DNA from: Streptomyces sp. 1331.2
Lineage (GTDB): Bacteria > Actinomycetota > Actinomycetes > Streptomycetales > Streptomycetaceae
DNA: 64,000 bases
Assembly: GCF_900199205.1 (NCBI RefSeq)
Contig: NZ_OBMJ01000001.1
Span: 2,731,001 to 2,795,000, forward strand
Reading direction: 5' to 3'
Shown here in pieces: positions 8,397 through 17,222 of this stretch. Position 1 is the stretch's first letter. Each line of letters starts with the position of its first letter. A program made the translations under genes and the position numbers. The notes beneath the pieces were generated by a model. That model searched no databases, was not told the DNA's origin, and saw only the letters and a program-made list of their open reading frames with translations.

Positions 8397-10010
8397 GTGA
8401 CTGTCACCGAGAGCACGCGACTCGCGGGCAGCGGTCAACCGCCCGTCTCACGACGCCGCAGCCGGCGCGACCCGGCCGCCCGAAACCAGTGGGGCCTGCT
8501 CCCCCAACCGCCGGACAACACCGAGAAGTACCTGTACGCGCGCACCAACCTCTGGGTGCTGACCTGCTTCTCCGTCATCAGCTTCGCCTGCATGGTGGCC
8601 AGCGAGATCGGCCTGCTGAGCGCGACGCCGTGGTTCTTCGTGTTCCTCCCGCCGCTCGCCTTCACCATCGGCTACTACCTGATATCCCGGTGGGTGCACG
8701 GCTTCAACCAGACCTTCGACCTCGCCGCGCACCGCGCCCTGGTCAAGTCCTGGCAGCCGGAGCAGTACCCGACCGTCGACATCTTCCTGCCCGTCGCCGG
8801 CGAGCCCATCGAGGTGCTGCACAACACCTGGACGCACGTCGCCCGGCTGCGCGACCAGTACCCGGGCGAGGTCACCCCGTACGTCCTCGACGACAGCAAC
8901 AGCCCGCAACTCGCGCAGATGGCCGTCGACTTCGAGTTCGTCTACGGCACCCGCGACAAGCTCGGCTGGTTCAAGAAGGCCGGCAACCTGCAGTTCGGCT
9001 TCCGCAACTCCGACAGCGACTACATCCTCATCCTGGACGCCGACTTCGCGCCCAGGCCGGACCTGCTGAACGAGATGCTCCCCTACCTGGAGGCCGACCC
9101 CCGCCTCGGCATCGTCCAGTCCCCGCAGTTCTTCCGCATCCTGGACTCGCAGAACTGGATCGAGCGCGGCGCCGGCGCCGTCCAGGAGCTGTTCTACCGG
9201 ACGGTCCAGGTCTCCCGGCAGCGCAACGACGGCGCCATCTGCGTCGGCAGCTGCGCGATCTACCGGCGCGCCGCGCTGGAGGAGAACGGCGGCACCACGC
9301 TGATCGGCCACTCCGAGGACGTGCACACCGGCTTCGACCTGCGCCGCCTCGGCTGGGACCTGCAGTACATACCCATCGCGCTGGCCACCGGCGTCTGCCC
9401 GGACAACGTCGGCGGCTTCTTCAACCAGCAGTACCGCTGGTGCACCGGCTCGATGAGCCTGCTCGGCAGCAAGAAGTTCTGGCAGACCAAACTGCGGCCG
9501 GTCACCCGGGCCTGCTACCTCTCCGGGTTCTTCTACTACATCCACACGGCGCTGTTCACCGTCGTCTCTCCGCTCATCCCGATCGTCCTGCTGCTCGCCC
9601 GGCCCGACCTGATCCGCTGGCAGAACACCGCGCTCGTGCTGCCCGGCCTGCTCTACGCGACGGTCGTCTTCCCGCTCTGGCACCGCAACCCGTACCGCCT
9701 GGAGGCCTGGGCCGCCCGCATGATGTACGGCTGGGCGCACGTCTTCGCCATCTGGGACATCGTGCGCCGCAACCGGATGGCCTGGCAGCCGACCGGCTCC
9801 AGCGGCGCCAAGAAGAACAAGACCCGCCGGTTCTGGCTCGGGGTCATCGTCTGGGGCGGTGGCACGGCCCTGCTCTGGGTGCTGCTGAGCATCTGGCGGA
9901 TGCTCACCATGGGCCCGCTGAACTTCGCCCTCGTCCTCGCCTCCGGCCTGTTCTACGCGACCATCGTGGGCCGGGTCCTCGTCCAGCCGCGGCCCACGGA
10001 AGCAGTGTGA
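8397..10010 (+). CDS. Cellulose-synthase-like GT2 polysaccharide synthase
   Basis: A 537-aa processive family 2 glycosyltransferase in the membrane. Two N-terminal TM segments (residues about 48-95) precede the GT-A domain, which carries DDSNS, ILDADFAPR, the acceptor-side GHSED and QQYRW (the Q-x-x-R-W signature of BcsA/hyaluronan-type synthases). Four or so TM segments follow, one in SGFFYYIHTALFTV. There is no PilZ domain, unlike Gram-negative BcsA, so direct c-di-GMP control is not indicated. GTG at 8397 follows GGGGGAG by eight bases. The stop (10008-10010) lies six bases before the next ATG, and a GTG overlapping the stop is also in frame, so the next gene is coupled. The product could be a beta-1,4-glucan or mannan-like polymer. 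Confidence 0.87.
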   Translation: MTVTESTRLAGSGQPPVSRRRSRRDPAARNQWGLLPQPPDNTEKYLYARTNLWVLTCFSVISFACMVASEIGLLSATPWFFVFLPPLAFTIGYYLISRWVHGFNQTFDLAAHRALVKSWQPEQYPTVDIFLPVAGEPIEVLHNTWTHVARLRDQYPGEVTPYVLDDSNSPQLAQMAVDFEFVYGTRDKLGWFKKAGNLQFGFRNSDSDYILILDADFAPRPDLLNEMLPYLEADPRLGIVQSPQFFRILDSQNWIERGAGAVQELFYRTVQVSRQRNDGAICVGSCAIYRRAALEENGGTTLIGHSEDVHTGFDLRRLGWDLQYIPIALATGVCPDNVGGFFNQQYRWCTGSMSLLGSKKFWQTKLRPVTRACYLSGFFYYIHTALFTVVSPLIPIVLLLARPDLIRWQNTALVLPGLLYATVVFPLWHRNPYRLEAWAARMMYGWAHVFAIWDIVRRNRMAWQPTGSSGAKKNKTRRFWLGVIVWGGGTALLWVLLSIWRMLTMGPLNFALVLASGLFYATIVGRVLVQPRPTEAV

Positions 10011-10015
10011 TCGCC

Positions 10016-11116
10016 ATGACCGCCCACCCCCGACGGGCCGGCCGGCTCCGTCGCCGGCTGGCGCTCCCGCTGCTGACCGCCGGACTGCTCCTGCTCACCG
10101 GCTGCGGCCCGGAGGACCCGGGCTTCGCGATGCAGCAGGACCTCGCCGCGCCGGCCCCGGCCGGCGCGCCCGCGACCCCGGGCACGGCCCCTTCTGCGAA
10201 CACCGCCACCGCGGTGCCGACCCAGGCCGCCGCCAAGCCCAAGGCCCTGCCCGCCGGCGTCCCGTACGACGTCACCCCGCTGCTCAAGCCGACGAACAAG
10301 TACCTCGGCGCCGCCCTGCCCGGCGTCCCCGCCACCATGGACGCGCTGCCCGTCTACGGCAGCACGATCGGCAAGCAGCCCAACGTCCTGGAGTTCTACG
10401 CCCACTGGAAGGGCGGCTTCGACACCGCCGGCGTGCGCCGGATCCACGACGCCGGCGCCCTGCCCTTCATGGCCTGGGAGCCGCACGAGCCCTCGCTCGC
10501 CGCGATCGCGGCCGGCGACACCGACGACTACGTGCGCGGCGTCGCCAAGGCCGTCGCCAAGCTCAACCTGCCGATCGCCATCAGCATCGCGCACGAGATG
10601 AACGGCGACTGGTACCCCTGGGGGCGCCAAGCCGCGAGCCCCGAGGACTTCGTCGCCGCCTGGCGCCACGTCCACGACCTCTTCGACCAGGCCGGCGCCA
10701 CCAACGTGATCTGGGTCTGGAGCCCCAACATCACCGTCCCCGCGCCCAACACCCGCCTGGCGCCGTACTACCCCGGCGACACCTACGTCGACTGGGCCGG
10801 CATGACCGGCTACTTCACCAACGACGGCCCCAAGACCTTCGAGGCCCTGTACGGCCCGACCATGGCCGAGATCCGCACCTTCTCCCAGAAGCCGTTCTTC
10901 ATCAGCGAGACCGCCGCCGAGCAGGGCAGGCACCAACAGGCCTTCGTCGACCAGCTGTTCTCCGGGATGGAGGCTCACGACGACATCGTCGGCTTCATCT
11001 GGTTCAACATGATCAAGCGGGCGGACTGGCGGGTCGAGACCGTTCCGGACACCCTCGCCGCCTTCAAGAAGCGGGTGGCCGCCCCCCGTTACGGCTTCGA
11101 CCTCCGGAACCCATGA
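10016..11116 (+). CDS. GH26-like glycoside hydrolase lipoprotein
   Basis: A 366-aa secreted lipoprotein. The N-terminus is basic, then hydrophobic, ending LLLLTGCG (lipobox Cys about 26), followed by an Ala/Pro linker. The catalytic domain from about residue 85 has IAHEMNGDWYPWG (acid/base Glu) and FFISETAAEQ (nucleophile Glu), as in family 26 beta-mannanases and relatives. Start: ATG at 10016, with an in-frame GTG at 10007 overlapping the upstream stop. The 3' end overlaps the next gene as ATGA. It sits between a GT2 synthase and a GT39-like gene, so it probably edits or releases the polymer at the cell surface. Mannan versus mixed-linkage glucan specificity cannot be told by eye. Confidence 0.82.
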   Translation: MTAHPRRAGRLRRRLALPLLTAGLLLLTGCGPEDPGFAMQQDLAAPAPAGAPATPGTAPSANTATAVPTQAAAKPKALPAGVPYDVTPLLKPTNKYLGAALPGVPATMDALPVYGSTIGKQPNVLEFYAHWKGGFDTAGVRRIHDAGALPFMAWEPHEPSLAAIAAGDTDDYVRGVAKAVAKLNLPIAISIAHEMNGDWYPWGRQAASPEDFVAAWRHVHDLFDQAGATNVIWVWSPNITVPAPNTRLAPYYPGDTYVDWAGMTGYFTNDGPKTFEALYGPTMAEIRTFSQKPFFISETAAEQGRHQQAFVDQLFSGMEAHDDIVGFIWFNMIKRADWRVETVPDTLAAFKKRVAAPRYGFDLRNP

Positions 11117-12795
11117 TGAACAGCGACCTCTCCCCCAGCCCGAAGCACCCCGCCGGCCCGCAGCACCCCGCCGGCCCGCAGCAGCCCGCCGACGAAGAAG
11201 CGGCCACGGCTGCGGACACCGACACCGCCGTCGCCGTCGACAACCCCGACGGCGTCGAGCTGGCCCCGTACACCATCCCCCCGGTCCCCGCGATCGGCTG
11301 GGACCCGGGCACCAGCCCCCGCCGCCGCTGGATCGCCCGCGGCCTGCTCGGCGCCGTCCTGGCCGTCCAGGCCGCGCTCTCGCTGCGCCTGCTCGCCGCC
11401 GCGCACCCCGACGAGGCCGCCGCCATGGTCGCCGGCCGCCAGCAGCTCGCCCACCTGCTGCACGGCACCCCGGTCACCACCGACCTGGTCGACCGGATCA
11501 ACGGCTCGCCCTGGCTCTACCCGCCGCTGGCCGGCGCCGCCGCCGACGCCAACGGCATCTGGGGCACCCGGCTGCTCAGCCTCGGCTTCGCCCTGATCAC
11601 CACGGTGCTGCTCTACTCGCTGACCCGCCGGCTGTTCAACGAGCGGGTCGCGATCTGCGCGATAGCCGTCTACGCCGTGCTGCAGTCCACCGTCGTGGTC
11701 GGCTTCTACGCCGCCCCCGAGTCCGCGGCCGTCCTGCTGGTCGCCCTCGCCGCCTGGGCCGTGGTGTTCACCTCCCGGCGCCATCCGGCCCTGGTCCTGA
11801 CCGCCGCCCCGCCCCTCGCGCTGGCCTGCGCCGTCGCCTACTCCGCCGCCTTCGCCGTCCCCGCGGTGGTCGCCCTCGCCGTGGCCACCGCCCGGCCGGG
11901 CGGCCGGCTCGGCCGGGCCGCCCTGCGCGCACTGCCGCTCGCCGCCGCCACCCTCGTCCTGCTGCTGCCGTACGGCACGCTCGGCCGGGTCGCCGGCTGG
12001 TCGCCCTCGCACGGCAACGCCCCCGGCTCGGCCGGGTCCATCCTGCTCTCCACCCTCCAGTGGAGCGGCCTGTTCACCGTCCTCGCGGTCGCCGGCACCA
12101 TCGCCTACGCCCGCAAGGAGCAGATGAACGAGCACGACGCTTCCGAGAAGGACGCCGCGCCCACCTCCCGGGGCCGGCGCGCCCTGCTCGGCACCGTGCT
12201 CACCGCCACCGCCCTGCTCGTCCCGGCCGCCCACCTGTGGACCGGCACCTCGGGCGCGCTGTTCCGCCACCTCGGCTACGGCATGCTGCTCGCCGCCCCG
12301 CTGGCCGGGGTCGGCCTGACCCGGCTGGTCGGCGCCCACTTCCGCCACCCCCAGCTCGGCATCCTGGTCTGGGTCGCGCTGCTCGCCCTCGGCCTGGAGC
12401 AGTCCGCCCTGCGCTACCAGAACGGTCCCGACTCCGGCCGCCTGCTGGCCGTCCTGCGGGTCCACACGGCGCCGCAGGCCCACTACCTCACCGAGGTCGA
12501 CGGACTCGCCGAGTACTACCTCGGCGCGGTCAGCAAGCCCGAGCAGTGGGTCTCGGCCCGCGCCGGGACGGACTACCGCGACGGCGCCGGCGTGCAGCAC
12601 CACGGCGACGACGGCAGCACCGCCGCGATCCGGGACGGCTGGTTCACCATGGTCGTCCTCGACAGCACCGCGCCGCGGGCCACCGACCGGGCCCTGAGCG
12701 ACGCCCTGGCGGGCAGCGGGCACTACCGGCTGGTCGCCCAGTTCACCTCGCCGACCGGCGATTCGAGCACGTACAAGGTCTATCTCAAGCACTGA
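11113..12795 (+). CDS. GT39-like polytopic membrane glycosyltransferase (paralogue 2)
   Basis: A 560-aa multi-pass membrane protein, third gene of the GT2-GH26-GT39 operon; its ATG overlaps the GH26 stop. After a disordered Pro-rich N-terminus, TM1 is followed by AHPDEAAAMVAGRQQ with the Asp-Glu pair expected of GT39/ArnT-like enzymes, then HLLHGTPVTT, GSPWLYPP and TRLLSLGFALI. The same landmarks in the same order occur in the protein at 3481-5166, so the two are paralogues. A soluble tail of about 130 residues ends TYKVYLKH. A polyprenyl-linked sugar donor is expected from the family. Acting with the GT2 synthase in decorating the polymer is inference. Confidence 0.75.
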   Translation: MMNSDLSPSPKHPAGPQHPAGPQQPADEEAATAADTDTAVAVDNPDGVELAPYTIPPVPAIGWDPGTSPRRRWIARGLLGAVLAVQAALSLRLLAAAHPDEAAAMVAGRQQLAHLLHGTPVTTDLVDRINGSPWLYPPLAGAAADANGIWGTRLLSLGFALITTVLLYSLTRRLFNERVAICAIAVYAVLQSTVVVGFYAAPESAAVLLVALAAWAVVFTSRRHPALVLTAAPPLALACAVAYSAAFAVPAVVALAVATARPGGRLGRAALRALPLAAATLVLLLPYGTLGRVAGWSPSHGNAPGSAGSILLSTLQWSGLFTVLAVAGTIAYARKEQMNEHDASEKDAAPTSRGRRALLGTVLTATALLVPAAHLWTGTSGALFRHLGYGMLLAAPLAGVGLTRLVGAHFRHPQLGILVWVALLALGLEQSALRYQNGPDSGRLLAVLRVHTAPQAHYLTEVDGLAEYYLGAVSKPEQWVSARAGTDYRDGAGVQHHGDDGSTAAIRDGWFTMVVLDSTAPRATDRALSDALAGSGHYRLVAQFTSPTGDSSTYKVYLKH

Positions 12796-12832
12796 CGGGC
12801 CACCGGGCCCGCCCGCACAGCCGACACGACAG

Positions 12833-12879
12833 GCACAACATATGGTGCCGCCGCAGTCCGGTGGCACTACATGTATGCT
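12833..12879 (+). promoter_or_regulatory. Tandem NrdR-type boxes upstream of nrdAB
   Basis: Two near-palindromic 16-mers, 12833-12848 (GCACAACATATGGTGC) and 12864-12879 (GCACTACATGTATGCT), start exactly 31 bp apart. This matches the known NrdR arrangement: two 16-bp boxes of the type ACACwATATATwGTGT on one face of the DNA about three turns apart. NrdR represses RNR genes when dATP/ATP is high. The promoter should overlap this stretch. Confidence 0.75.
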
Positions 12880-12883
12880 CACT

Positions 12884-12995
12884 CCTGCTGTCGATGCAGG
12901 GGAACCCGGTGCGAATCCGGGACTGCCCCGCAGCGGTGAGCGGGCGGTTCCAGCAGCCGTGCCCGCGAGTCCGAGTACCTGCCGCCAGCGTGCGC
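12884..12995 (+). ncRNA. Cobalamin (B12) riboswitch
   Basis: The RNA contains GGGGAACCCGGTGCGAATC, CGGGACTGCCCCGC, AGCGGTGAGCGGG and, at about 12969-12986, a B12-box-like element GAGTCCGAGTACCTGCC, all in the order of cobalamin riboswitches. It lies between the NrdR boxes and nrdA, with about 175 bases of expression platform to the start codon. In Streptomyces coelicolor a B12 riboswitch is known to repress the class Ia nrdABS operon when coenzyme B12, needed by the class II enzyme, is available. The same logic is expected here. Confidence 0.9.
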
Positions 12996-13169
12996 CACGG
13001 CCCTCCCGCAAGAGGCCGCGCCAGCACCAGCAGTACCCCTCCGGGCCTCGCGGGCGGGCCGGGGAGACACCGTCGCGCGACGCCGCCTTGCGTTCGTGCC
13101 GTGCTCCCCTGCCCCGATCGGCCCGGTGGCCCCGATCACCGCCGCCGATCGCCGCCAGGAGAGAGCGCC

Positions 13170-15599
13170 TTGACCACCGCTGCCTCAGCCACCCTGCCCG
13201 CCCAGGGCTCCGGTACCGCCTTCACCGACCCGACGGTCACCGACCCCGGCGGCGCCCTGCTGCGGCTTCTCACCGACCGCAGTGCCGACCTCCCCGAGGT
13301 CGACCCCGGCCACGTCGCCGCTGCCGCGCTGCGCGGCCGCCACGCCGGCTCGGACTTCGCCGAGCTGCGCGGGCTGGCCGTGGACGCCGCCGCGTCGATG
13401 ATCGCCGAGGACCCCCAGTACTCGAAGCTGGCCGCCCGCCTGCTCGCCCTGGAGATCGTCGACGAGGCGAACAGCCAGGGCTCCACGTCCTTCTCCGCCT
13501 CGATCGCCGTCGGCCACACCGAGGGCCTGATCGGCGACACCACCGCGGAGTTCGTCGCCAAGCACGCCGCCGCCCTGGACGCGCTGATCGACACCGCCGG
13601 CGACGACCGCTTCGAGTACTTCGGCCTGCGCACCGTGCAGTCCCGCTACCTGCTGCGCCACCCGATCACCCGCAAGGTGATCGAGACCCCGCAGCACTTC
13701 CTGCTCCGCGTCGCCTGTGGCCTGGCGGTCGGCGACAACGAGCAGTCGGTGCGCGAGGTGGCCGAGCTGTACGGCCTGATGAGCCGCCTGGAGTACCTGA
13801 CCTCCTCGCCGACGCTCTTCAACTCCGGCACCCGGCACCCGCAGATGTCGAGCTGCTACCTGCTCGACTCCCCGCTGGACAACCTGGACTCGATCTACAA
13901 CCGCTACGCGCAGATCGCCCGCCTGTCCAAGCACGCCGGCGGCATCGGCCTGTCCTACTCGCGCATCCGCTCGCGCGGCAGCCTGATCCGCGGCACCAAC
14001 GGCAAGTCCAACGGCATCGTGCCGTTCCTGCGCACCCTCGACTCCTCCGTCGCCGCCGTCAACCAGGGCGGCCGGCGCAAGGGCGCGGCCTGCGTCTACC
14101 TGGAGACCTGGCACGCCGACATCGAGGAGTTCCTGGAGCTCCGCGACAACACCGGCGAAGAGGCCCGCCGCACCCACAACCTCAACCTGGCGCACTGGAT
14201 CCCGGACGAGTTCATGCGCCGGGTCAACGCCAACGAGGACTGGTCGCTGTTCTCCCCGGCCGACGTGCCCGAGCTCGTCGACCTGTGGGGCGCCGAGTTC
14301 GACGAGGCCTACCGCAAGGCCGAGCTGGCCGGCAAGGCCGTGCGCACCATCCCCGCGCAGACCCTGTACGCCCGCATGATGCGCACCCTGGCGCAGACCG
14401 GCAACGGCTGGATGACCTTCAAGGACGCCTCCAACCGCGCCGCCAACCAGACCGCGCTGCCCGGCCGCACGGTGCACTCCTCCAACCTGTGCACCGAGAT
14501 CCTGGAGGTCACGGACGACTCCGAGACCGCCGTCTGCAACCTGGGGTCGGTCAACCTCGGTGCGCACGTGGCTCTTGATGCCCGCGCCGACGACCTGATC
14601 AACGCCATGGACTGGGAGCGCCTGGACGCCACCGTCCGCACCGCCGTCACCTTCCTCGACCGCGTGGTGGACATCAACTTCTACCCGACGACCGAGGCCG
14701 GCACCTCCAACTCCCGCTGGCGCCCGGTCGGCCTCGGCGTGATGGGCCTGCAGGACGTCTTCTTCAAGCTGCGGATCGACTTCGACTCGGCGGAGGCCAA
14801 GCAGCTCTCCACGCTGATCGCCGAGCGCATCATGCTCACCGCCTACGAGCGCTCCGCGGACCTCGCCGAGCAGCTGGGCCGCCACGAGGCGTACGGCGAG
14901 ACCCGCGCCGCCCGCGGCGAACTGCACATCGACCACTTCCCGACGGCCGCCCCGCAGTGGGCCGACCGCTGGACGGCGCTGCGCGCCCGCATCGCCGAGA
15001 CCGGCCTGCGCAACTCGCTGCTGCTCGCGATCGCCCCAACCGCGACCATCGCCTCCATCGCCGGCGTGTACGAGTGCATCGAGCCGCAGGTGTCCAACCT
15101 GTTCAAGCGCGAGACCCTGAGCGGCGAGTTCCTGCAGGTCAACCCGTACCTGGTGCGCGAGCTCAAGGAGCTCGGCGTCTGGGACCAGCAGACCCGCGAC
15201 TCGCTGCGCGACGCCAACGGCTCGGTGCAGGACCTGGGTTGGCTGCCCGCCGAGGTCCGTTCGCTGTACCGCACCGCGTGGGAGCTGCCGCAGCGCGCCC
15301 TGATCGACCTGGCCGCGGCCCGCATGCCGTACCTCGACCAGAGCCAGTCGCTGAACCTGTTCATGGCGGCGCCGACCATCGGCAAGCTCAGCTCGATGTA
15401 CGCCTACGCGTGGAAGGTCGGTCTCAAGACCACCTACTACCTGCGTTCGCGCCCGGCCACCCGCATCGCCCAGGCCGCCCCCGGCGCCGCCCGTGCCGCC
15501 GCGCCCGTGCCGGTCAACACCCCGACCCTCACCCCGGAGCAGGAAGCCGCCCTCGCCTGCTCCCTGGAGAACCCCGAGTCCTGCGAGGCCTGCCAGTAA
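13170..15599 (+). CDS. nrdA: Class I ribonucleotide reductase, alpha subunit
   Basis: An 809-aa catalytic subunit that reduces ribonucleoside diphosphates to deoxy forms with NrdB. Active-site landmarks: SSCYLLD (first redox Cys, about residue 228), NLCTEILE (thiyl-radical Cys and Glu, about 441-443), CNLGSVNL (second redox Cys, about 456), and a C-terminal shuttle pair CEACQ at the very end. The start is TTG at 13170, with AGGAGAG five bases upstream; no ATG or GTG is available near the family start. A TTG start combined with riboswitch and NrdR control suggests low, tuned expression. The stop overlaps nrdB as TAATG. Confidence 0.95.
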   Translation: MTTAASATLPAQGSGTAFTDPTVTDPGGALLRLLTDRSADLPEVDPGHVAAAALRGRHAGSDFAELRGLAVDAAASMIAEDPQYSKLAARLLALEIVDEANSQGSTSFSASIAVGHTEGLIGDTTAEFVAKHAAALDALIDTAGDDRFEYFGLRTVQSRYLLRHPITRKVIETPQHFLLRVACGLAVGDNEQSVREVAELYGLMSRLEYLTSSPTLFNSGTRHPQMSSCYLLDSPLDNLDSIYNRYAQIARLSKHAGGIGLSYSRIRSRGSLIRGTNGKSNGIVPFLRTLDSSVAAVNQGGRRKGAACVYLETWHADIEEFLELRDNTGEEARRTHNLNLAHWIPDEFMRRVNANEDWSLFSPADVPELVDLWGAEFDEAYRKAELAGKAVRTIPAQTLYARMMRTLAQTGNGWMTFKDASNRAANQTALPGRTVHSSNLCTEILEVTDDSETAVCNLGSVNLGAHVALDARADDLINAMDWERLDATVRTAVTFLDRVVDINFYPTTEAGTSNSRWRPVGLGVMGLQDVFFKLRIDFDSAEAKQLSTLIAERIMLTAYERSADLAEQLGRHEAYGETRAARGELHIDHFPTAAPQWADRWTALRARIAETGLRNSLLLAIAPTATIASIAGVYECIEPQVSNLFKRETLSGEFLQVNPYLVRELKELGVWDQQTRDSLRDANGSVQDLGWLPAEVRSLYRTAWELPQRALIDLAAARMPYLDQSQSLNLFMAAPTIGKLSSMYAYAWKVGLKTTYYLRSRPATRIAQAAPGAARAAAPVPVNTPTLTPEQEAALACSLENPESCEACQ

Positions 15600-16618
15600 T
15601 GTCTCAGTCCGAAGACCGCAAGATGCTGCTCGACCCCGGCTTCGAGCTGACGCTGCGCCCGATGCGCTACCCGTCGTTCTACGACCGGTACCGGGACGCG
15701 ATCAAGAACACCTGGACCGTGGAAGAGGTGGACCTGCACTCGGACGTCGCCGACCTGGCGAAGCTGAGCGAGGGCGAGCGGCACATGATCGGCCGGCTGG
15801 TCGCGTTCTTCGCGACCGGTGACTCGATCGTCGCGAACAACGTGGTGCTGAGCCTCTACAAGCACATCAACTCCCCGGAGGCGCGGCTGTACCTGTCGCG
15901 TCAGCTGTTCGAGGAGGCCGTGCATGTGCAGTTCTACCTGACGCTGCTCGACACGTACCTGCCCGACCCGGAGGACCGCGCGGCGGCCTTCGCGGCGGTC
16001 GAGAACATTCCGTCGATCGCGCAGAAGGCCAAGTTCTGCTTCAAGTACATGAACGCGGTCGACCACATCGACTCGCTGCAGACGAAGGAGGACAGGCGGG
16101 CGTTCCTGCTCAACCTGATCTGCTTCGCGGCGTGTGTGGAGGGTCTGTTCTTCTACGGCGCGTTCGCGTACGTGTACTGGTTCCGGTCGCGTGGTCTGCT
16201 GCACGGTCTGGCGACGGGCACCAACTGGGTGTTCCGCGACGAGTCCATGCACATGGACTTCGCGTTCTCCGTGGTCGACACGGTGCGCGAGGAGGAGCCC
16301 GACCTCTTCGACGAGGAGATGGGCAAGCAGGTCACGGAGATGCTGGAGGAGGCCGTCGAGGCCGAGCTCCAGTTCGCCCAGGACCTGTGCGGTGAGGGCC
16401 TGCCCGGCATGAACACCGCCTCGATGCGGGAGTACCTGCAGGCGGTCGCGGACCAGCGCCTGGCGCGTCTGGGTCTGCCGATCCGGTACGGCTCGGCGAA
16501 CCCGTTCGGCTTCATGGAGCTGCAGAACGTGCAGGAGCTGACCAACTTCTTCGAGCGCCGGGTGTCGGCGTACCAGGTCGCGGTCGAGGGGTCCGTCGCC
16601 TTCGACGACGACTTCTAA
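15599..16618 (+). CDS. nrdB: Class I ribonucleotide reductase, beta subunit
   Basis: A 339-aa radical-generating subunit. The second ligand cluster FEEAVHVQFY contains Glu, His and, four residues after the His, a Tyr at the position of the E. coli Y122 radical, so the protein looks like a tyrosyl-radical enzyme. Later ligands lie in CVEGLFFYG and FRDESMHMDF. The C-terminal acidic tail FDDDF is the usual NrdA-docking tail. ATG at 15599 overlaps the nrdA stop, so the two are translationally coupled. A perfect hairpin follows the stop. Confidence 0.95.
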   Translation: MSQSEDRKMLLDPGFELTLRPMRYPSFYDRYRDAIKNTWTVEEVDLHSDVADLAKLSEGERHMIGRLVAFFATGDSIVANNVVLSLYKHINSPEARLYLSRQLFEEAVHVQFYLTLLDTYLPDPEDRAAAFAAVENIPSIAQKAKFCFKYMNAVDHIDSLQTKEDRRAFLLNLICFAACVEGLFFYGAFAYVYWFRSRGLLHGLATGTNWVFRDESMHMDFAFSVVDTVREEEPDLFDEEMGKQVTEMLEEAVEAELQFAQDLCGEGLPGMNTASMREYLQAVADQRLARLGLPIRYGSANPFGFMELQNVQELTNFFERRVSAYQVAVEGSVAFDDDF

Positions 16619-16634
16619 GTCCATATCGTTCAGC

Positions 16635-16671
16635 AAACAGCGGAGCTGCCGTCACGGCAGCTCCGCTGTTT
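16635..16671 (+). terminator. Terminator of the nrdAB operon
   Basis: A perfect 17-bp stem (16635-16651 with 16655-16671) closes a 3-base loop and ends in CTGTTTG, 17 bases after the nrdB stop. Confidence 0.85.
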
Positions 16672-16700
16672 GATACCCGGTGTTCAGGAGTAGCCCAGGC

Positions 16701-17177
16701 ATGTCCAAGCTCCAACAGCGTGTGATCGAAGGCCCCTTCGGGCCGATACAGGTCAGTCATGACCGCTGGCCGTCCGTCGTGGCACATGTGCAAGGGGCAG
16801 GAATGCCCACTGTGACTGTCGTACCCAACCGCGACTACGGCGCCATGAACATCAACGGCCAGAACATCCCGGTGAGCCGGTCTCGCAACCGCACCCGGAC
16901 GGCCGTTGTCGGTGATCGCAGCTACGAGCTGCGGCCCACCAGCCTCCGCCGGGCAGAGTTGCGGCGCAACGGTGTGCTCATCGCCAACGCAAGCGGCACG
17001 CTCAGGTCGTACGCCCCCGGCCGGGGAATCCCCGGCATGGACGCGCAGGTCAAGTGGACCCAGGCCATCGACCCGACGGATGTAGCGGTAGGCCAAGCCA
17101 TGGTCCTGGCCTTCGGCGCCGGCGCCCCGGGCTTCGTCCTGCGGACGATCTTCTTCTGGGTCGACAACTTCAGCTGA
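16701..17177 (+). CDS. Conserved hypothetical protein
   Basis: A 158-aa protein that I do not recognise. It appears soluble and rich in beta-strand-forming residues, with repeated short strands (PTVTVVPN, AVVGDRSYELRP, RRNGVLIANASG) and a mildly hydrophobic end (AMVLAFGAGAPGFVLRTIFF). That pattern might suit a tubby/LURP-like or other beta-barrel domain, but this is a guess. The ATG at 16701 has GGAG ten bases upstream. It lies between two strong terminators, so it is its own transcription unit rather than part of nrdAB. Confidence 0.6.
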   Translation: MSKLQQRVIEGPFGPIQVSHDRWPSVVAHVQGAGMPTVTVVPNRDYGAMNINGQNIPVSRSRNRTRTAVVGDRSYELRPTSLRRAELRRNGVLIANASGTLRSYAPGRGIPGMDAQVKWTQAIDPTDVAVGQAMVLAFGAGAPGFVLRTIFFWVDNFS

Positions 17178-17187
17178 GAGATGAGAG

Positions 17188-17219
17188 AACGGTGGTGCCC
17201 CACCCGGGGCACCACCGTT
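17188..17219. terminator. Bidirectional hairpin terminator
   Basis: A perfect 14-bp stem (17188-17201 with 17206-17219) and a 4-base loop lie between the convergent gene ending at 17177 and the DUF397 gene ending at 17223, with AA and TT flanks inside the stem suiting both directions. Confidence 0.75.
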
Positions 17220-17222
17220 GCT

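Noticed and set aside
8448..12839. Long reverse-strand frames opposite the GT2, GH26 and GT39 genes
   Set aside because: Their residues mirror the forward genes' codon bias and contain no recognisable family.
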